NCBI GenBank assembly: GCA_022393335.1
Contig: JAJEKB010021191.1
Location: 2,141,944-2,205,943, forward strand
DNA from: Macrotrachela quadricornifera
Taxonomy: Eukaryota; Rotifera; Eurotatoria; Philodinida; Philodinidae
DNA length: 64,000 nt
Direction: 5' to 3'
Both the position numbers and the translations under genes were made by a program. Below, in pieces: positions 58,429 through 64,000 of the stretch. Numbering within the stretch: position 1 is the first letter of the stretch; each line of letters begins with the position of its first letter. The notes beneath the pieces were generated by a model. That model was not told the DNA's origin, searched no databases, and saw only the letters and a list, made by a program, of their open reading frames with translations.

Positions 58429-60207
58429 AAGGTCCATATGATGACACATGATAGAAAGAAAAAAGTCCAATATGTTATATATACATGACATCGAATGAAA
58501 AACACCAATATGTTGTGTATTGGAAGAATCCCAACAGATCGTATCTCCAGCACAACTGTGGAGTAACTATATATAGAGTGACAAACAAAGAGAATCTCAA
58601 TTGTCAAAGATTGCAAACGTAACGGTTGAAAACATCTTAAACACAACAAGAGATCGAGGAACTATCCATAAAGAAACAGAGAAAGAACAAAAAAAAGGCC
58701 AAGTGAAAAATTCACTTATGTCATATATAAGTGAGAAGGAAAAAACTAGATATAAGTATCATTATCAAAAGAATGATAGCAGAGAAAATAAGGAGAAATG
58801 AAATCACTATGTATCACCAGTAGATTTAGGTAGCTTCATATCCGTTCCTCTTACACGACCTGTAAGAATCGACAAATCAATTCTTATTCAAAAAAGAGTA
58901 CTAAAGAATATCTAAGATTGGCATTGATATGGAATTGGTTAATTCTAATTATCACGAGAGAAGAAGTTGAAGAAAGATATCTTTGCCTTTGGGCTATCTT
59001 CCAGTGCAATGTGCTGCTCGAGTGCAGTTTTATAAGCCTGATATTTTTTCTTATAACTATGACTAGCTGTAGCTTTGGACAGAAGGTGTGCCGTTTTCAA
59101 TCGTTTACATCAAGGTAAATAGAGATATAGTGCCATTTACAATCGTCACAACTCTAGTCCTCGAATACTTTATTTTGTTTCATAGAACCTTTTGGCTTTG
59201 GATTATACCGAATATCAACATCAACAGACATTGCATATTTTTATTTTTTTTCTTTTATCTCTGTGTCATTTTACAATAAGTCTGATGATAAGAATGTTAG
59301 AAAGAGTGCATTCATATATCCACCAGTATTATTTGCTCATGTAAACTATATACCTTTTATTATTGTTTAACAATATGCTTTGTTTGTAAGTAAAATATAT
59401 TCAAGCAAAAGTGTTTTCTTAGACGATTACTTATTATTATTATATGATCGTTTCCTTTATATAAGAGCTCGATAGACTTTGAAGATATAGTAATGTTTTA
59501 ACATATCTGACCGATATGACAAGTTGAAATAGATCGTTATTTGATTAGAATAACTGAAATGGAAGTTATATAGATCAAAAAGAGTAGGATGAAATCGACA
59601 AAACATTTTTCTGACTAAAATAGTATGATACTATCAAATACATCTATTTGCTATACATTCTTTTATTAAATTAATTTTTCTATACGAGTAAATGTTCTAC
59701 TTAGAGAAATAATTCAAGGTAAGATAACTCTTTAAAGTTTCAATTGACTACTTATATATTATACATTCGTTTGTTCTATAAGACAGAATTTTTAACAAAG
59801 CAGTATTTTGAAAATCGTTAAATCTTCTCTCTGTTATTATTTGCTCGAAAAACAACCCTTAAAAATGATAGAAAGTAGATGAATCATTGTAAAAGAGCTG
59901 ACAACTAGATTTTCAAGTATCTGTTTAAAACCTCAATTCTACTGTTTTAAATTACTTTAAATATAAGTTTGTACAGAATTGTATCACACATTATCTTTAA
60001 GTAAATTTAACATTTTATCTTAACTAAGATATATGTAAAACATGAAATGTTGCAAAATTTTTTCATCATCCGATATTAGTTAAAATTATGTGTTGGATGA
60101 GCATAAACGAAAAAATGAAAACAATGACAGTTATGTACCAATAATATGAGGAAACCTTTTGTTTTGAGTATATCACAAATTGGATTCAGACACACAATAC
60201 TTATTAT
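58429..60207. other. Intergenic, no gene seen
   Basis: AT-rich. The frames at 58,601-58,801 (Lys/Glu-rich) and 58,918-59,279 lack recognisable domains. Confidence 0.4.
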
Positions 60208-60597
60208 AATTGTCAGGAGTCTCATTCTGTCAACTTTCTTATACAGGTTAATCGTTCGATTCGTAAAATGCTCGATCGAATTCGAGTTGAATGCATAGCT
60301 TGTGGACAAATTGAAATACAACATGGTAATTTTGGTGGTCATGTTGAAACAATTGTATTCTGTTTATCAGTAGATATAAAATGTCCATGGACGTGACAAC
60401 GAGATAAACTTAATCAACACTTATCTAATTGTCCATTTGAATCAATGAGACCTATTTTTACTCAATTTATTACCGAAAATCAACAATTGAAAGAAAAAAT
60501 AACTCGATATATTATTCAAATAAGTGAACAACAAAATGAGATTAGGCAACTTAAAGAAGAAATAGTACAATTGAAAATGCAAGTTTATACACATTAA
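60208..60597 (+). pseudogene. TRAF-type zinc-finger/coiled-coil protein fragment with in-frame stop
   Basis: The frame reads VNRSIRKMLDRIRVECIACG then IEIQHGNFGGHVE, and after a stop (TGA at about 60,396-60,398) QRDKLNQHLSNCPFESMRP. The C-x2-C...H and C...H...C spacing is TRAF-like zinc finger, and the sequence ahead of it is what normally follows a RING domain. A leucine/glutamate coiled coil follows (EIRQLKEEIVQLKMQV) and ends at TAA about 60,595. The stop sits where the family normally has Gly (W-x-G-Q-R), so a GGA-to-TGA change is likely. No RING exon is readable upstream. A broken copy of a RING-TRAF ubiquitin-ligase-like gene. Confidence 0.55.
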
Positions 60598-62822
60598 CAC
60601 AAAAATCAACAATTCAATATATCATTTACTGAAGAAATCTCTCAAATAATACCTATAAACAGTCAATTACGTGAGTAAATAACTGAAACAATCATTATTA
60701 TTTCAAGATTATGTTTCTCCAGAAATTGATAATATTTTTTACATTAGTGAGAATAATCTATCAAAACAATAGCTTTTACATATTATACATAAGTCATATT
60801 GGAAGAAAAAACATATATATATGTGCTAATATTACAGTCTTATTCAATCGAAAAATAACTGTTATCTCGAAACTTCTTACAAAGCACTTTAACAATTTCT
60901 GAAATATGAATATGAAAATAGGAATGTAAGTTAAATTTTTATCATAATAAATTTATTTCTTGTGGGTAAATAAAATGACGTTTCAGATGATTTTTACAAT
61001 CCGTATATTTGTACTATGGTATAAGTTTCCACTAAATTTTCAGTCATAATCATTCTATTTAGAAAAACCTACAAATTGTGAATACAGTATTCCCTCTATC
61101 ACATCATCCTGATAATTATTCATTTATCGTAACATTTTCTTAAAAACAACAAACAAAATTTTTCATTTTTAGTGAAGATCATTGTTACACAAATCAATTG
61201 TTTCAATAACTCATTTACTACACGAATTTCACTTAACTAAAAACAGCGAAACATTCAGTTAGTTAACAATAAAATATATGCATACAATCATGGTAGGAAT
61301 GTCTGTTCACAATATTAGAATTATTCATTTCTTTAAAGATAGATAATCAGTTTCTCAATTAATACATGTTATTACATAGAAATTAATATATTCTACTAAA
61401 GTTCTGGCAAATGTTGTTTTAATTATTCATATATACCATATCTTTTTTTATAATTTCACTGATTTTTTTTGAACTTGAATTGCTCGAACTGGATTAAATG
61501 AAAAACATTTTAGTTCTCGTTATTTTATTAATATAACATCATCATCTAACTAACATATTCACTATTATCGATTCATGCTTAATGAAATATTTGAATAAAT
61601 CTTTTGGTAAATTATTGTTTATAGATTAATCTGATACTTGAAAACATTTTCTTCAAAATGAATCAAAAAAATGAATAGAGTTTTGCTTATAAATATTCAT
61701 CTGTCATGTGATCTTCAATATACTGATCACCTGACCAACTTTGTTTTGAAATGAGCAAAAGAGATGTATAAAGACATCATGAAAACTAGTCACTTTCTAT
61801 ATGCTCTCAATTGACATATTAACTATTAAGTTTTTGTTCAAAATAAAAATGATACATAGAGAAAACTGTGGATGCGAATGTGAAGAAAATAGAAGAAAAT
61901 AGTCTTTGAAATTTTAGTTATGTTTTTACTTTTAATCGAACGATATTTTTATGAACTTTTTATTAAAATTTCAATTTAATAAAGATTAAATTTAGGCTGA
62001 ACCTATAACAACCATTATTACAATTTTGATCTTGGTTACGGATCTCATCAAATAATTTTAACTTTATACTTATTGAAAATAATATGAAGATAGCAAACAT
62101 AGTACGTCATCTCAAGATATAATCAGTGTTTCATAATAAATAGATCTCTCAAAAAGCCGAGAATAGCATAATGCTTGTATGTATCCGATTACCGAATGTG
62201 AAAAGGTTCCATTCCTTCCCCTCGGCACGGTATCGTTGGTTTCGCAATGTATGGATACAGAGGAACGGACAATCAGGCAAAAACAAACACGTCGATTCGT
62301 CATCACTGCCTCTATGGGCTACTATACTATGCTTTCTGTTCTATTTCTGTTTGCATCACCATCCTATCTTTCGACTCTTTCGCATGCACTCGAAAAAAAC
62401 ACCCTAAAATTCAAAAAAATGAGCGTCACTAAATAAATACGCAAAATTTAAAAAAAATGTTTCCAACGTAGAATCTGCACACTATCTCAAGAGTGCGTGG
62501 GTAGCGTTGCATGCATACAGGCCAACATTTACACTTACCTGAAGTCTATTACGTTGAATGCACTTTATCTCTTTCCTCCTCCTTTCTAACATATTAAACT
62601 TATCTGATCTCTTTGGCACAGAGTCTCCACTTCATAAGCTTGTCCTTTACTCTTCTTTCCTCTTTACATTTTCTATATTATTCCTTTCGTCATTGATTAC
62701 GCATTCATAAACATCATTTCGCTTTTCTGTCTTGATCCCTCCTTGCATAAATACCTTCATTCTGATTTCTTCTTATGTGTATTTTGTAAATAAATCAAGT
62801 GTTAGAGAGTAAAGAAACGACG
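60598..62822. other. Intergenic, no gene seen
   Basis: Very AT-rich to about 62,100. From about 62,150 base composition is more balanced, with a pyrimidine-rich stretch at 62,570-62,660 that may belong to the promoter of the oxygenase-like gene. Frames at 62,112-62,436 overlap each other in three phases and are not supported. Confidence 0.4.
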
Positions 62823-63836
62823 ATGGAATCTCCAGCCGACTTGAATAAATGTGGATTGTTGCGTATGGACGTGTTTTCTTATCGGGGCAAAAAATATGAA
62901 GTGCCCATTTTCGATCCAAGTGACACTCCAATTGTATTGAAAGCAGGTATCAGTGAGATTTCTTTACCTGATGCTTCCCCAATATTGCGTTGTATCGACT
63001 CAGTTTGGACTCTGTCTGAATTCTTGGTTCCACGATATCCTGTTTCCCTTGGCTTACTCGATATTAATGAACTTACTCTGTTCACAGAGGCAGATGCTGT
63101 ACGAGTGTTGGATATGCCTATAAAGATGCCTGACTGCGACGAATATCGAATTCCTCGTGCGCTCTCGCAATTTACCGATGCAATTCAGCGCATTATCGAT
63201 GTGGAACACCGTATCAATCCACATCATGATGATTATTACGGATATTTAACTATTGATCAACGTTGGGTGAAACCGGGCACACTTCATCGTGAGGCACCTT
63301 GCCATGTGGATGGATTCCAGGGAGCACGATGGAATCCCAAATGTCGAACCAATCACACCTACACGGTCTCGGATGTGTTACCTACCGCTTATTATATACA
63401 GCCTTTTGACTTCTCTGCTCTTGATGAGCGAGTTCACGATTTCTTTTGGGAAATGAATGCTCAAGTTGCTGAAACAGGGGAAGCTCATCGATGGCAACCG
63501 CAGCCTGCTGAAATCACTTTGATGGATTGCTATACTGTTCACCGCGGTGTTGAAAATATGAGCAATAGTCCTGTGTTCCGAACATGGTTACGGTTGTCCT
63601 TTGAAGAACGTCGTCGTATTTTTGACCGTTTAGGCAACGCACATAATCCTTTCTTTGACTATAACTGGACGATGGTCGATCGCGACATCGAACAACTTGG
63701 CCTTTCTGCCTATCGCACCACATGTGATCCATCTCTCCGTGTATTTCCTTGGCAGGATCTTTCGGGAAATCCACTTCCTCTAGGAGCACCAAAAACCAAA
63801 CCAAAATTGTATAAGGCAATAAATGCGACGAAATAA
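62823..63836 (+). CDS. 2-oxoglutarate/Fe(II) oxygenase-like protein, intronless
   Basis: A single 337-residue frame. I start at ATG 62,823 (MESPADLNKCGLL); the longer frame begins at a GTG. The family name is not certain. What can be seen is a possible iron-binding facial triad: His161 and Asp163 in PCHVDGF, and His240 in DCYTVHRG, followed by Arg253 or Arg257 (VFRTWLRL), which could bind 2-oxoglutarate. This His-x-Asp...His...Arg order suits a cupin-fold dioxygenase. Codon use is less A/T-biased than in neighbouring genes and there are no introns, so a bacterial or viral origin by transfer is plausible. Substrate unknown; it could be a hydroxylase of a small molecule or protein. No signal peptide, so probably cytosolic. 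Confidence 0.6.
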   Translation: MESPADLNKCGLLRMDVFSYRGKKYEVPIFDPSDTPIVLKAGISEISLPDASPILRCIDSVWTLSEFLVPRYPVSLGLLDINELTLFTEADAVRVLDMPIKMPDCDEYRIPRALSQFTDAIQRIIDVEHRINPHHDDYYGYLTIDQRWVKPGTLHREAPCHVDGFQGARWNPKCRTNHTYTVSDVLPTAYYIQPFDFSALDERVHDFFWEMNAQVAETGEAHRWQPQPAEITLMDCYTVHRGVENMSNSPVFRTWLRLSFEERRRIFDRLGNAHNPFFDYNWTMVDRDIEQLGLSAYRTTCDPSLRVFPWQDLSGNPLPLGAPKTKPKLYKAINATK

Positions 63837-64000
63837 CAAGCTTTAATCTCAACTTTTATTGATTTGACAGAACATTATTTTGAGCAGAGATCATACTATG
63901 AGAAAAGACTACGAGAAAAAAAACACGCGAATAATTTAGATGTGAGTGTGGGTATGAGTTGGTTTAGAGCGAATGGGAGTTCACTGAGCTGCTATGACTG
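63837..64000. other. 3' flank at window end
   Basis: No feature seen; the sequence runs off the window. Confidence 0.4.

Noticed and set aside
62112..62436. Overlapping frames of 61-85 codons in three phases
   Set aside because: The locally GC-richer sequence is open in several frames at once, with no domain and no splice link to the oxygenase-like gene.

Overview
The window looks like nuclear DNA of a small AT-rich animal genome, most likely a bdelloid rotifer. It combines clear metazoan orthologues (MARCHF5-like, ANKUB1-like), short GT-AG introns of about 50-120 bases, many tiny inverted-repeat transposons, and genes of fungal or bacterial flavour (GH55 glucanase, Dal5-type transporter remnant, 2OG-Fe(II) oxygenase-like gene). 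The taxon is an inference from this mixture; no ribosomal or mitochondrial marker is present.

Layout. 1-2.1 kb: a foldback repeat at the window edge and a small MITE. 2.1-3.4 kb (-): seven-exon MARCHF5-like mitochondrial ubiquitin ligase. 3.9-5.2 kb (+): three-exon secreted or membrane-anchored MORN-repeat protein. 5.7-6.3 kb: foldback MITE. 8.8-11.4 kb (+): four-exon ANKUB1-like gene. 12.2-12.7 kb: MITE. 13.2-13.4 kb (-): small disordered protein. 16.8-18.2 kb: TATA promoter and a truncated Dal5-type transporter. 18.7-20.6 kb: two inverted-repeat elements sharing a motif with the element at 1-836. 21.6-24.4 kb (+): secreted GH55-type glucanase. 26.2-28.9 kb (-): secreted or GPI-anchored carboxylesterase. 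32.1-32.4 kb (-): cystine-knot-like peptide gene broken by an in-frame stop. 34.0-34.9 kb (-): Merlin/ISXO2 transposase relic with a solo LTR inside it. 36.0-38.1 kb (-): single-exon MLKL-like kinase. 38.8-40.9 kb: hAT-like element with a nested MULE. 43.2-46.2 kb: piggyBac-like and DDE transposase relics and a GC-rich hAT MITE. 46.9-58.1 kb (+): one seven-exon gene of 2268 codons. 60.2-60.6 kb: TRAF-type zinc-finger pseudogene. 62.8-63.8 kb (+): intronless 2OG oxygenase-like gene.

The most unusual object is the gene at 47,529-58,144. Splicing in a single open frame joins ankyrin repeats, a possible WWE-like module, a coiled coil, a complete DEAH-box helicase core, a nucleotidyltransferase-like GG...DxD domain and a C-terminal PARP-type ADP-ribosyltransferase with an intact H-Y-E triad. 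This suggests RNA (or RNP) remodelling, nucleotidyl transfer and ADP-ribosylation in one polypeptide, possibly an RNA-sensing or antiviral factor; that role is inference only. The genes do not form an operon-like set. Stress or immune themes recur (MLKL-like kinase, helicase-PARP, ubiquitin ligases), but no functional link can be shown from sequence.
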